This document shows positions 7,901 to 15,766 of a DNA stretch of 64,000 nucleotides, piece after piece. The stretch's first letter is position 1. The number at the start of each line of letters is the position of its first letter. This stretch comes from Myxococcales bacterium. Its GTDB lineage: Bacteria; Myxococcota_A; Polyangia; Polyangiales; Houyiibacteriaceae. The position numbers were made by a program, and so were the translations under genes. The notes below the pieces were generated by a model. It made no database searches and was not told the origin of the DNA. It worked only from the letters and a program-made list of their open reading frames with translations. The DNA is taken from the NCBI GenBank assembly GCA_029861865.1, contig JAOTYL010000002.1:584030-648029 (forward strand), in the 5' to 3' direction.

Positions 7901-8979
7901 GACTCTGTCGCCGGGTCTCCGGGACCGGCTGGTTCGGGCAGGTTGTTGACGATGTGCTTGGTGCGAGCCTCCCACTTCGAACGTGCCATCGCTCGCATGT
8001 CTTGAACGGAGTCCATTTCGTCGACGATTTCGAGACCGATGAGGGTTTCGAGGACGTCTTCCATGGTTACGACACCGTCCACACCGCCGTATTCATCGAC
8101 CACGACCGCAATGTGCTCTCGTCGATCCAACAGGCGCTCGAACAAGGACGGCAAAGGTAGGGTGTCTGGGACCATCAACGCCTCACGTGCGAAACTGTTC
8201 ACTGCAACATCGAGCTCGTTGCGCGCCGCCTGAATCAACAAGTGGTCTTTGAGGATGTAACCAGTCACTTGATCAGGGGTTCCCTTCCAAATCGGAATTC
8301 GAGAAAAAATCATAGAGCCCCGTTCGGAAACGGCATCCCGGACGCTCGTATTCTCTTCGAGCGAGAACATCACGGTTCGTGGGGTCATGATGTCCCGGGT
8401 TCGCAGCGACCCAAAATGGAAAAGATTCCAGAGAATTCGCATTTCGGACTCGTCAAATACTCCCTGCTGGGCGCCCACACGGGCAAGCGCCGCGAACTCT
8501 TCTCGCGACAGCTTCTCCGAACCTCGGCGACGTTTGATGACGCTGGTGATCACCTGGGAAAGCCACACCAGAGGCGACAAGACCACTATCAACGCGGGCA
8601 GAAATCGACTCATGAAACCGGTGAGCCGGCGCCAGTACACCGCCCCGAGCGTTTTTGGGATGATCTCGGAGAGAAATAAGATCAGCAGGGTCAAGATCGC
8701 CGAGGTGATCGCCAAGACGTGAGAGCCCCAGAGACGTTGGGCTTCCGCACCGACGCCGACCGCACCTACGGTGTTCGCGATCGTGTTGAGGCTGAGAATC
8801 GCGGCGAGGGGTCGATCGATGTGCAACTTGAGCGCGCGAATGCGGGCCCCGACTTTGGGTCGGTCCTGCTCGAGCCGAGCGAGGTGCGCTGGCGTGACGC
8901 TGAGGAGCGCTGCCTCGAGAATGGAGCACAGAAAAGATACGCCAAGCGCAAGCGCGAGGTAGACGAAGAGGAGCGTCAT
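7897..8979 (-). CDS. CNNM/HlyC-CorC family protein (DUF21 plus CBS pair), short form
   Basis: Membrane protein of 360 residues related to CorC/CNNM magnesium and cobalt transport proteins. An N-terminal DUF21 domain (about residues 1-180, starting MTLLFVYLALALGVSFLCS, with SEIIPKTLG) is followed by two CBS motifs (MTPRTVMFSLEENTSVRDAV, and VVVDEYGGVDGVVTMEDVLE). After the CBS pair the chain ends in a short polar tail: the CorC_HlyC domain of larger relatives is missing. ATG 8979 gives an ATGA overlap with the preceding GNAT gene. Ion specificity is not visible. Confidence 0.85.
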   Translation of the reverse strand: MTLLFVYLALALGVSFLCSILEAALLSVTPAHLARLEQDRPKVGARIRALKLHIDRPLAAILSLNTIANTVGAVGVGAEAQRLWGSHVLAITSAILTLLILFLSEIIPKTLGAVYWRRLTGFMSRFLPALIVVLSPLVWLSQVITSVIKRRRGSEKLSREEFAALARVGAQQGVFDESEMRILWNLFHFGSLRTRDIMTPRTVMFSLEENTSVRDAVSERGSMIFSRIPIWKGTPDQVTGYILKDHLLIQAARNELDVAVNSFAREALMVPDTLPLPSLFERLLDRREHIAVVVDEYGGVDGVVTMEDVLETLIGLEIVDEMDSVQDMRAMARSKWEARTKHIVNNLPEPAGPGDPATES

Positions 8980-10160
8980 CCGGAAGCTCTTCGGTGCAAC
9001 GTGCTCTGGCTGTCCTGCCGACGAAACGGCCCATGGTGGCCGAGGTGCTCGATCTGCTCGCGCACCGACGCTGCTTCTCGCGGGAGGAAGTCGGCCACGG
9101 CTTGCGCCAGCACGGGGTGCCGAATCCAATGAGCGCTATAGATGGGAACCGGCATGAGGCCACGGCGAAGCTTGTGGGTCCCTTGTGCGCCGGCCTCGAA
9201 TCGCTGCATGCCGTGTCTGATCGCGTAGTCGATGAGGCGATAGTAGCAGAGCTCGAAGTGCAGCATGTCATGCCTTCGAACCGCTCCCCAATACCTGCCG
9301 TACAGATTGGCGCCCTTTCGGAAGTTGATCGACGCCGCCACGATCTGTCGCTCACGCCTTGCAGCAGCGACGAGGGGTGATTCGCCGAGCACTGACGGCG
9401 CCATCTCAAAGAATTCGGGTGTCAGATACGGGTGCGAGCCTTTCCGACCGCATGTCCCACGGTACAACCGCTCGAGCGTGCGCCAGTCGTCGTGGCTCAG
9501 GTCGGTCCCCTTGAGGACTTCGATCTCCGCATCTCCTTCAGTTGCGATCCGTCGCTCCTTCTTGAGCTTTTTGCGCATCGAGGAGCGAAAACCGTCGACG
9601 AATTCATCGAAGCTCTCGTAGTTCGCGTTACGCCAGTGAAACTGGAAGGACAACCGACTCATGAGGCGACCGTCTCGCGCCACCCACGCTTGTTCCTCAG
9701 GGTTTAGAAAGAGCAGGTGGATCGAGGACATGCCCGCGGAGTCCGCCAAATCGAGACAGCCATCGATCAACCTCCGCACGATTGGCATCGGATCTTCGCC
9801 AGGCGCGTACAAGATCCGCTGCCCGGTCACCGGCGTGACCGGAACCATCGAGACGAGCTTTGGGTAGTAGCGGACACCGAGACGCGCAGCGGCATCAGCC
9901 CATCCCCAGTCGAAGATGTACTCGCCGTAGCTGTGCGTCTTGAGATAGAGAGGAAGCGCGCCGACTAGTCGTTTGCCACGCCACGCGGTGATGTGCGTGG
10001 GCTCCCATCCCGAGCCGCGTCCCACAGATCCGCTTTGCTCGAGAAGCGATAGGAACGCATGGTCGACGAAAGGGTCGTCGTCGCCGGTCAGGATGTCCCA
10101 ATCGGCCGCATCTACCGAGGCTAACGACGACAGAACGCGTATGTCGATCAACTCGCCCAA
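8976..10160 (-). CDS. GNAT-fold protein of the DUF482/FemAB-like (COG3146) family
   Basis: 394-residue soluble protein. The opening HAFLSLLEQSGSVGRGSGW, the central FRSSMRKKLKKERR, and ICYYRLIDYAI-like C-terminal segment (FELCYYRLIDYAIRHG) are characteristic of COG3146, a double-GNAT family distantly related to peptidoglycan FemAB transferases. Members are expected to N-acylate an amine, but no physiological substrate is established to my knowledge. It sits 31 bp after the pyrophosphatase-like gene and overlaps the CNNM gene by 4 bp. Its place among prenyltransferase and PPTase genes suggests a lipid or envelope product, by context only. Confidence 0.8.
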   Translation of the reverse strand: MGELIDIRVLSSLASVDAADWDILTGDDDPFVDHAFLSLLEQSGSVGRGSGWEPTHITAWRGKRLVGALPLYLKTHSYGEYIFDWGWADAAARLGVRYYPKLVSMVPVTPVTGQRILYAPGEDPMPIVRRLIDGCLDLADSAGMSSIHLLFLNPEEQAWVARDGRLMSRLSFQFHWRNANYESFDEFVDGFRSSMRKKLKKERRIATEGDAEIEVLKGTDLSHDDWRTLERLYRGTCGRKGSHPYLTPEFFEMAPSVLGESPLVAAARRERQIVAASINFRKGANLYGRYWGAVRRHDMLHFELCYYRLIDYAIRHGMQRFEAGAQGTHKLRRGLMPVPIYSAHWIRHPVLAQAVADFLPREAASVREQIEHLGHHGPFRRQDSQSTLHRRASG

Positions 10161-10191
10161 GGGTGCCAGGGAGTCTGACGGACCGCGCCTA

Positions 10192-10590
10192 TCAGAGCCA
10201 GCCGAGGTATCTTGTAGCTCCGCGCTTCCCGCGAATACGGTTGATCAGCAACTTCGCGGTCGCGTACATCCGAAAGAAGCCGGTAACCTGCAGGCGTTGG
10301 AGCTCGCTGAGAGGCTTGTCTGCACAAACCCACTTTGGGTCGGCTCGACCGGCGTCGATGAAACGAATGCGACCTCGCGGCAGGACACTCGTAGTCGTAC
10401 CCAAAGGCAACCGCCTTCCGAGAACGATCGCATCCGCTGCGTCGCCGTCTGCGGCCTTGGTCCCTGGGACGTGGCCGTAGTTGAAAGGACAGGGCACCGG
10501 ATAGACGAAGTCCACTGTGCCATCGTCGTCTCGCTTGATGAAGCTTCCGCGAGGCACGTCGATGACCACGGTGATGGGCGCGACGCTCAT
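10192..10590 (-). CDS. Reduced family I inorganic pyrophosphatase-like protein
   Basis: 132 residues, shorter than the usual 170-180 of family I enzymes. The core FNYGHVPGTKAADGDAADA matches the pyrophosphatase signature, with the three metal-binding aspartates D-x-D-x-x-D kept, but Pro replaced by Ala. By alignment from memory with the E. coli enzyme, the first active-site Glu is Asp (VVIDVP), the downstream Asp/Asp/Lys set is present in IRFIDAGRADPK, while the active-site Arg before the signature and one C-terminal Lys seem absent. It could be a weak or specialised phosphatase. Start ATG 10590 is fixed by an ATGA overlap with the PPTase gene. Confidence 0.72.
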   Translation of the reverse strand: MSVAPITVVIDVPRGSFIKRDDDGTVDFVYPVPCPFNYGHVPGTKAADGDAADAIVLGRRLPLGTTTSVLPRGRIRFIDAGRADPKWVCADKPLSELQRLQVTGFFRMYATAKLLINRIRGKRGATRYLGWL

Positions 10591-11243
10591 CCTAGATCCA
10601 GGGCGCACGCGGTTGCGACCACACCGTTCTCGATGATGTAACGGCCAGAAATGCCATCACCCTGTCGAAAGTCTGCCACGTCTTGCTGAAACACAGCGTC
10701 GAAGAGACCATCGCCAAGGTGGAGAGCTAGCGCGTGGAATCCGAGAAACTCGCGCGTGAGGGAATATTGGCACTTGTAGACCGCCTCCTTCGCGCTGAAG
10801 ATGACCTTGGCCAACAAGCCGGGTTCCGATGCTTCCGAGAGCCACTGGCGCTCTGCCGGGGTGCAAATCCGGGTCACGACCGACTCCTTGAGAGGCGTCG
10901 CCGGCTCGAGATCGATTCCGACGGCGCGAACTTCCGAAGCGCGCGCAACGGCCGCAGCACACCAAGCGTCAGTATGCGTAATACTTCCGATGAAGCCCTC
11001 CGGCCAGATCGGTACTCGGTCTTCGCCTTGAAGAATGGGGGTCTGGGCGTCTACTCCGAGTCTCGCGAGAGCTCTGCGGGCACAGACGCGGCCGGCGGTG
11101 AACTGGTCGATTCTGCCAGCCACCGCTCCGGCAACCGCTTGCTCTTCAGGTTCGAGAAGGCCTCCCTCGATAGACCGAGGATCCATCTCTTCGGTCACGA
11201 CGTTAGGGTCGAGGAGATGGCCGAACAGCATCCTGCGCCCCAT
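10587..11243 (-). CDS. 4'-phosphopantetheinyl transferase (Sfp/EntD type)
   Basis: 218-residue cytosolic enzyme that moves phosphopantetheine from CoA to a serine of acyl or peptidyl carrier proteins. Both signatures are present: VGIDLEPATPL (Mg-binding Asp and Glu) and FSAKEAVYKCQ (Glu plus catalytic Lys). The N-terminal half carries the usual ARRALARLG and GSITHTD segments of EntD/Sfp proteins. No carrier protein, NRPS or PKS gene occurs in this window, so it may serve targets elsewhere. It starts 4 bp after the export lipoprotein stop and overlaps the pyrophosphatase-like gene. An alternative start is ATG 11231. Confidence 0.88.
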   Translation of the reverse strand: MGRRMLFGHLLDPNVVTEEMDPRSIEGGLLEPEEQAVAGAVAGRIDQFTAGRVCARRALARLGVDAQTPILQGEDRVPIWPEGFIGSITHTDAWCAAAVARASEVRAVGIDLEPATPLKESVVTRICTPAERQWLSEASEPGLLAKVIFSAKEAVYKCQYSLTREFLGFHALALHLGDGLFDAVFQQDVADFRQGDGISGRYIIENGVVATACALDLG

Positions 11244-11247
11244 GACA

Positions 11248-12264
11248 CTACGGCCTACGAATGGCTTCAGCGACGGCGATGATCGCTGCCGAGTTCGCCA
11301 GCGAGATCAGAGGCGACAACGCGTTGAGAACCTCGCCAGTCTTGGTGTACCAGGCCTTGGTGACATACACGATGTCCCCGGCCGCCAGCTGGACGTCGGT
11401 CGCTTTGCCGTTGACCAAGTCCTTGATACTGGCCGTATACATCCTGGGCTCATCCAAGGGACCTCGTACGATCCGTACGTCGTTCTGGTCGCCCGCAACC
11501 GTGATGCCGCCAGCCCGCGCGAGAGCCTCCGTGAGCCGCATTCCCTGACGGTAGGCGATGGGCTGCGGCGCCCCGACCTGGCCGAGGACCATGATGAGCA
11601 TCTCCGTACCTGGCGGCACGTAGAGCTGATCGCCCGAACGAACGCGAACGTTGTGCCTGGGGTCGCCCTTGATCGCCAAAGGTATGCTCACGGGCACGGT
11701 TTCCCCATCACGCATCAGGCGGGCCAAGTCCAAATTGGGCATCAAATTCTGGGCCTGCTCACTCGCGAGCCCGGTCTCCCTGCCGCCACTCGCCGCGGCG
11801 AACAAATCGGCGACCCGCATCCCTGGGGGCACCGGGATCCGGCCAGGTTTGCCGACGGCTCCAAGCACCGACGCGACGTGCCCGTCGGGTTGGGTAATGA
11901 TCAGATTGGCACGGGCAAACCGATCGTACCGCCGAAGCCCGGCTTCGATGGCCTTCTCAGCCTCGGTCAGGGTTTTGCCGCCGACTGAGACGTCCCCTGC
12001 AAGCGGCACGTGCAGATGCCCCAAGGCATCGACAATGAGACCCGGATACGCGTTCGTCTGGGCGGAGACGGTGGTCAGCTGGACGATATCTCCCGGCATC
12101 AGCTTCAGCGCCTCGGGCGGGTCGGTCTCGAGGCCGGGCATCACCACCGGCTCCGGGGCCGCGAACGCTGGGTCATCCGAGGGCATGGTAGGCGCACCGG
12201 GATAGCGATTCGCCGCACAAGCACTTACCGCGACGCAAAGCAGGATTGCCGAGAAACGGCGCAT
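11248..12264 (-). CDS. Polysaccharide export outer membrane lipoprotein (Wza-like)
   Basis: 338-residue lipoprotein: signal MRRFSAILLCVAVSAC with lipobox VSAC and the acylated Cys at 16. A poly_export (PES) domain begins near LMPGDIVQLTTV, followed by SLBB-type repeats (HVASVLGAVGKPGRIPVPPG, and LIMVLGQVGAPQPIAYRQGM). Such proteins form the outer membrane channel that exports group 1-type capsule or exopolysaccharide. It diverges from the initiating glycosyltransferase gene, 85 bp apart, and heads the minus-strand run that continues into the PPTase gene. ATG 12264 is chosen because it gives a normal lipoprotein signal. Confidence 0.9.
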   Translation of the reverse strand: MRRFSAILLCVAVSACAANRYPGAPTMPSDDPAFAAPEPVVMPGLETDPPEALKLMPGDIVQLTTVSAQTNAYPGLIVDALGHLHVPLAGDVSVGGKTLTEAEKAIEAGLRRYDRFARANLIITQPDGHVASVLGAVGKPGRIPVPPGMRVADLFAAASGGRETGLASEQAQNLMPNLDLARLMRDGETVPVSIPLAIKGDPRHNVRVRSGDQLYVPPGTEMLIMVLGQVGAPQPIAYRQGMRLTEALARAGGITVAGDQNDVRIVRGPLDEPRMYTASIKDLVNGKATDVQLAAGDIVYVTKAWYTKTGEVLNALSPLISLANSAAIIAVAEAIRRP

Positions 12265-12349
12265 ATTGGTGGTTAGCCTGCCCATGGGTAGCCCGCAAGG
12301 TTGAAGTGAGAAGCGGGGCCGCTACGCCTATACTGTCCACGAACGACTA

Positions 12350-13768
12350 ATGCCGAGCAAGAAACCCACCGATTGGGGGCGCGGGACGGATGCAGAGCTC
12401 GCGCCGCTCATGCGCCTCGTAGACTTCGCCTTGATTTACACGGCGCTCTGGTTGCCGACGCTCGCCAGGGGTGAGGTCTGGGACCAGAGGTCGTGGATTG
12501 CCGCAACCCTAGCCGCGGTCCTCTTCTTGTTGATCGCGCAGGCGCTCGAGCTCTACCAGAGGTCGCGCGCAGTGCGTCTCAAGCAGCTCGTCATGCGCGC
12601 TTGGACCGGTTGGCTCGTAGGCGTCGTCCCCACCCTTCTCTTCGTGGCATTCATTTCAAAGAGCTCCGAGGACTACTCGCGCATCACCGTCACCACGTGG
12701 TTCGTGCTCGCGCCGTCTCTCATCTCGGTCTGGCGAACGGCGATCACTCTCTTGCTCCGCGAGCTCAGAAGCCGCGGATACAACACGCGCCCGGCTGCGA
12801 TCATCGGCATGACCCCCCTTGGCGAACAGCTCGCCCAGCGAATGAAAGACCTGCCTTCTTTGGGCCTCGAGGTTTACGGGTTCTTCGATGACCGAACCGA
12901 GGATCGCTGCCACCCGATCCCGAGGTCACTCGGACGCAGGATCGGATCGCTCGAAGACGCAGTCAATGCCGCGCGGTACGGAGACATCGATCTGATCTAC
13001 ATCGCTTTCCCCTTGCGCGCCGAGCCGCGGATTACCGAGCTTCTCCGACAGCTTTCGGATACGACGGCGTCCGTGTATCTCGCCGCTGATTTTTTCGCCT
13101 TCGACCTGTTGCACGCTCGATGGGGAACCCTCGGAGACGTTCCCACCGTGAGCCTCCGGGAAACCCCTTTCTACGGGGTTGATGGCTGGCTGAAGCGCAT
13201 TGAGGACGTCGTCTTGGGGTCGCTCATCTTGATGACCATCGCGATCCCGATGCTGATCGTCGGGCTCGTCGTCAAGCTGAGCTCGCCCGGGCCGGTGCTC
13301 TTCAAACAGCGCCGGTATGGCCTCAATGGTGAGGTGATAGACGTCATCAAGTTCCGTTCGATGACGGTCACGGAGGATGGGACCGACATCCGCCAAGCCA
13401 CCCGGAATGACCCACGGGTCACGAAGGTCGGCGCGTTCCTACGGCGGACGAACCTCGATGAGCTCCCGCAGTTCTTGAACGTGGTCAACGGCAGCATGAG
13501 CATAGTTGGTCCCCGGCCACATGCGGTGGCTCACAACGAGCTCTACCGCAAGAAGATCCAAGGCTACATGCTTCGGCACAAGGTCAAGCCAGGGATCACC
13601 GGGTGGGCCCAGGTCAATGGTTGGCGTGGTGAAACGGACACCCTCGAGAAGATGGAAAAGCGCGTCGAACACGATCTAGACTATATTCGAAACTGGAGCC
13701 TGCTCTGGGACTTGCAGATCATCATCATGACGATCTTCGGATCCGGCGCACGCCGCAACGCATATTGA
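12350..13768 (+). CDS. Undecaprenyl-phosphate sugar phosphotransferase (WcaJ/WbaP type)
   Basis: Initiating enzyme of polysaccharide assembly: moves a sugar-1-phosphate onto undecaprenyl phosphate at the inner membrane. 472 residues: four N-terminal membrane helices, a CoA-binding-like Rossmann segment (AAIIGMTPLGEQLAQRM), a fifth hydrophobic stretch (LGSLILMTIAIPMLIVGLVV), then the bacterial sugar transferase domain with FKQRRYGLNGEVIDVIKFRS, the RRTNLDELPQFLNV catalytic Asp-Glu, and IVGPRPH. The C-terminal PGITGWAQVNGWRGET is typical of the WcaJ group. A TATACT sequence at 12329-12334 lies 15 bp before the ATG and may be its -10 element. Confidence 0.92.
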   Translation: MPSKKPTDWGRGTDAELAPLMRLVDFALIYTALWLPTLARGEVWDQRSWIAATLAAVLFLLIAQALELYQRSRAVRLKQLVMRAWTGWLVGVVPTLLFVAFISKSSEDYSRITVTTWFVLAPSLISVWRTAITLLLRELRSRGYNTRPAAIIGMTPLGEQLAQRMKDLPSLGLEVYGFFDDRTEDRCHPIPRSLGRRIGSLEDAVNAARYGDIDLIYIAFPLRAEPRITELLRQLSDTTASVYLAADFFAFDLLHARWGTLGDVPTVSLRETPFYGVDGWLKRIEDVVLGSLILMTIAIPMLIVGLVVKLSSPGPVLFKQRRYGLNGEVIDVIKFRSMTVTEDGTDIRQATRNDPRVTKVGAFLRRTNLDELPQFLNVVNGSMSIVGPRPHAVAHNELYRKKIQGYMLRHKVKPGITGWAQVNGWRGETDTLEKMEKRVEHDLDYIRNWSLLWDLQIIIMTIFGSGARRNAY

Positions 13769-13783
13769 CGAGGAGAGCGCGGT

Positions 13784-15757
13784 TTGGCGATCGATGATGT
13801 CACGATCTCACCCGGTGGAAGCGGATCCAGCGGGTCTCGCCCAGGCATTGCAGTCGATCCCTTTAGGATTCGACGCGCCCTTCTGAGCGGCAAGCGGTTG
13901 CTGTTAGGGACTGGGCTTGCTGGGCTGGTGGTCGGCTTCGTCGTCGCGAAGTTCGTGATGTCTAGCTCATACCAATCGACGGCTGTCCTGAAGTTCGAAG
14001 GAACCCCCCCCATCGAGGGGGTGCCGCCGTCCGGCCACGGGCTTGGTCCAGCGGCGGACGATATTCGGCGCCAGGCGGTTCTTCGACGAGTTGCCGACGA
14101 GGTCGGCTTCGAAGGAGACCTAACGACCCTGGGGAATTTCATCGACTACAAGGTCGACCTGAGGGGTTCCACGGTTGAGATCAAAGTACCTGGGGACACC
14201 CCCGAGGACGCTGCTCAGTTTGCGCGGACAGTGATCGACATTTTCATCCAGTATCACGAGGAACGCCAAGCGGAGCGGGTCGAGGTCGAGATCGGACGTG
14301 CCGACAAACGCATCGCAGCGGCAGAAGCCCAAGCGGAAGTCGCAAGGCGCAGATACAACGAGTTCCGCGAGATGCATGGAATCGCCAATCTGAGCACCGA
14401 GCAGGAGTCGATGCTGGAATCCGCGGCCAAACTGAGGGCAGAGAGCGAGCTCGCGGTCTCCGAGGTGCGTGCCCTCGAAGCGCAGGTGAAGAGTCTCGAG
14501 GCCCAACTCGCCACCACGCCCCAGACCCGAATCATCACAGGCGGGAACACTCCCGAGCGCGCTGCGTATCAGCAATTGCGCCAGGAGCTGGCAACGGCGA
14601 GAGCTACGCTTTCGGAGACCCACCCACGGGTTCAGGCACTTCAGCAACAGGTAAATCAGCTCCGCGCTCAACTACGTTCTGGCGGAACCACGGCTGTTGG
14701 CGGTGATGGGCAGCTTACGGCCAATACGACATATCAAGCGATCGGAGAGCAGCTTCGCGCGGCCAAGTCGAGTCTCCAGGCACTGCGCGAGCGACAACGC
14801 GGGCTGGTCGATCTGGCCGACAAGGCGCAACGGCGCGTCGAAGCATTTTCCGACATCGAGGGCGAAGCGTCCGCCCTGCTTTCGGAAGTCAAGGTGAGCG
14901 AGAGCCTCGTTCAAAGCCTGCGACAAACCAAGAGCGCGTTGAAGGACGCATTGCGAAATCCATCGAGCGGCTTCACCATCCTCGATCCTGGGTCGGTGCC
15001 GGAATACCCGGAACGCAACAAGACAAAGCTGGTCGTTTTTGGTGCGGTTCCTCTGGTGTCCTTTGGGCTTGCCCTCCTCTGGGTGTTGTGGGGGGAGTTT
15101 CGAGGGTTCCGCGCCCAGACGCCCGGCGAGATCGCATTCTGGGGAGCCGGCCCAGTGCTCGGCACTACCTCGTGGCCGAGTGATCCCCATGGCCTCGATG
15201 AGCTCGTCGCCGGGCTCGATGACTACGCTCCGGACGCAAGGGGCAGCGTGTTGATCGTGGGTGGATCGCCCCACGAGACACCGCTCGCCGTGGGGCTCGC
15301 GGATCGGATGAACAACGATTGGGTGATCACTGGAGGCACACCGCACGGCGGACCTCCGCCACCTGAGCCGATTCGTGTGGCGCCGACGATTCCAACGAGC
15401 CCTCCGTCGGGTCCGTACCCCATCTCACGCTCTGCCCCCTCGACAGCACTGGCCACGCGTCCCTCCGTGAGATCGTTAGAGGCTCGTCCCATCCGACCAA
15501 GCACGGACCGCGTCAACCTCGAAGCTTGGGACGGGCCTTTCGAGGGACAGGCGCTGCGACGCGCTGCAAGGCTCGCGAGCCGTATCATCGTGCTCGTCCA
15601 TTCGGGCGCGCTCTCTGCGCTTGAGCTCAACGCAATGCAACACCGGCTCGGACGCAAAGATGGGATCGGTTACATTGTAGTAGGGCTCCCCGATGAGCTC
15701 GGGTCCTTGACGGACCGGGCCGGCAATGTCGCCGAATTCTGGCGTGCAAGCTCCTAG
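13784..15757 (+). CDS. Wzc-like polysaccharide co-polymerase with degenerate kinase domain
   Basis: 657-residue inner membrane protein controlling polysaccharide chain length and export. Wzz domain with the first membrane helix near residues 41-62 (LLLGTGLAGLVVGFVVAKFV), long periplasmic coiled coil (AAEAQAEVARRRYNEFREMH; second coil around 280-390), and the second helix with proline motif (LVVFGAVPLVSFGLALLWVL). The cytosolic part keeps strands of a BY-kinase fold (GSVLIVGGSPHETPLAVGLA, RIIVLVHSGALSALELN), but the Walker A GxGKT is replaced by SPHET. The Asp motifs and C-terminal tyrosine cluster are also missing, and a Pro-rich linker interrupts it. TTG start with GAGGAG upstream, 15 bp after the transferase. 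Confidence 0.85.
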   Translation: MAIDDVTISPGGSGSSGSRPGIAVDPFRIRRALLSGKRLLLGTGLAGLVVGFVVAKFVMSSSYQSTAVLKFEGTPPIEGVPPSGHGLGPAADDIRRQAVLRRVADEVGFEGDLTTLGNFIDYKVDLRGSTVEIKVPGDTPEDAAQFARTVIDIFIQYHEERQAERVEVEIGRADKRIAAAEAQAEVARRRYNEFREMHGIANLSTEQESMLESAAKLRAESELAVSEVRALEAQVKSLEAQLATTPQTRIITGGNTPERAAYQQLRQELATARATLSETHPRVQALQQQVNQLRAQLRSGGTTAVGGDGQLTANTTYQAIGEQLRAAKSSLQALRERQRGLVDLADKAQRRVEAFSDIEGEASALLSEVKVSESLVQSLRQTKSALKDALRNPSSGFTILDPGSVPEYPERNKTKLVVFGAVPLVSFGLALLWVLWGEFRGFRAQTPGEIAFWGAGPVLGTTSWPSDPHGLDELVAGLDDYAPDARGSVLIVGGSPHETPLAVGLADRMNNDWVITGGTPHGGPPPPEPIRVAPTIPTSPPSGPYPISRSAPSTALATRPSVRSLEARPIRPSTDRVNLEAWDGPFEGQALRRAARLASRIIVLVHSGALSALELNAMQHRLGRKDGIGYIVVGLPDELGSLTDRAGNVAEFWRASS

Positions 15758-15766
15758 TGGGGCGCA

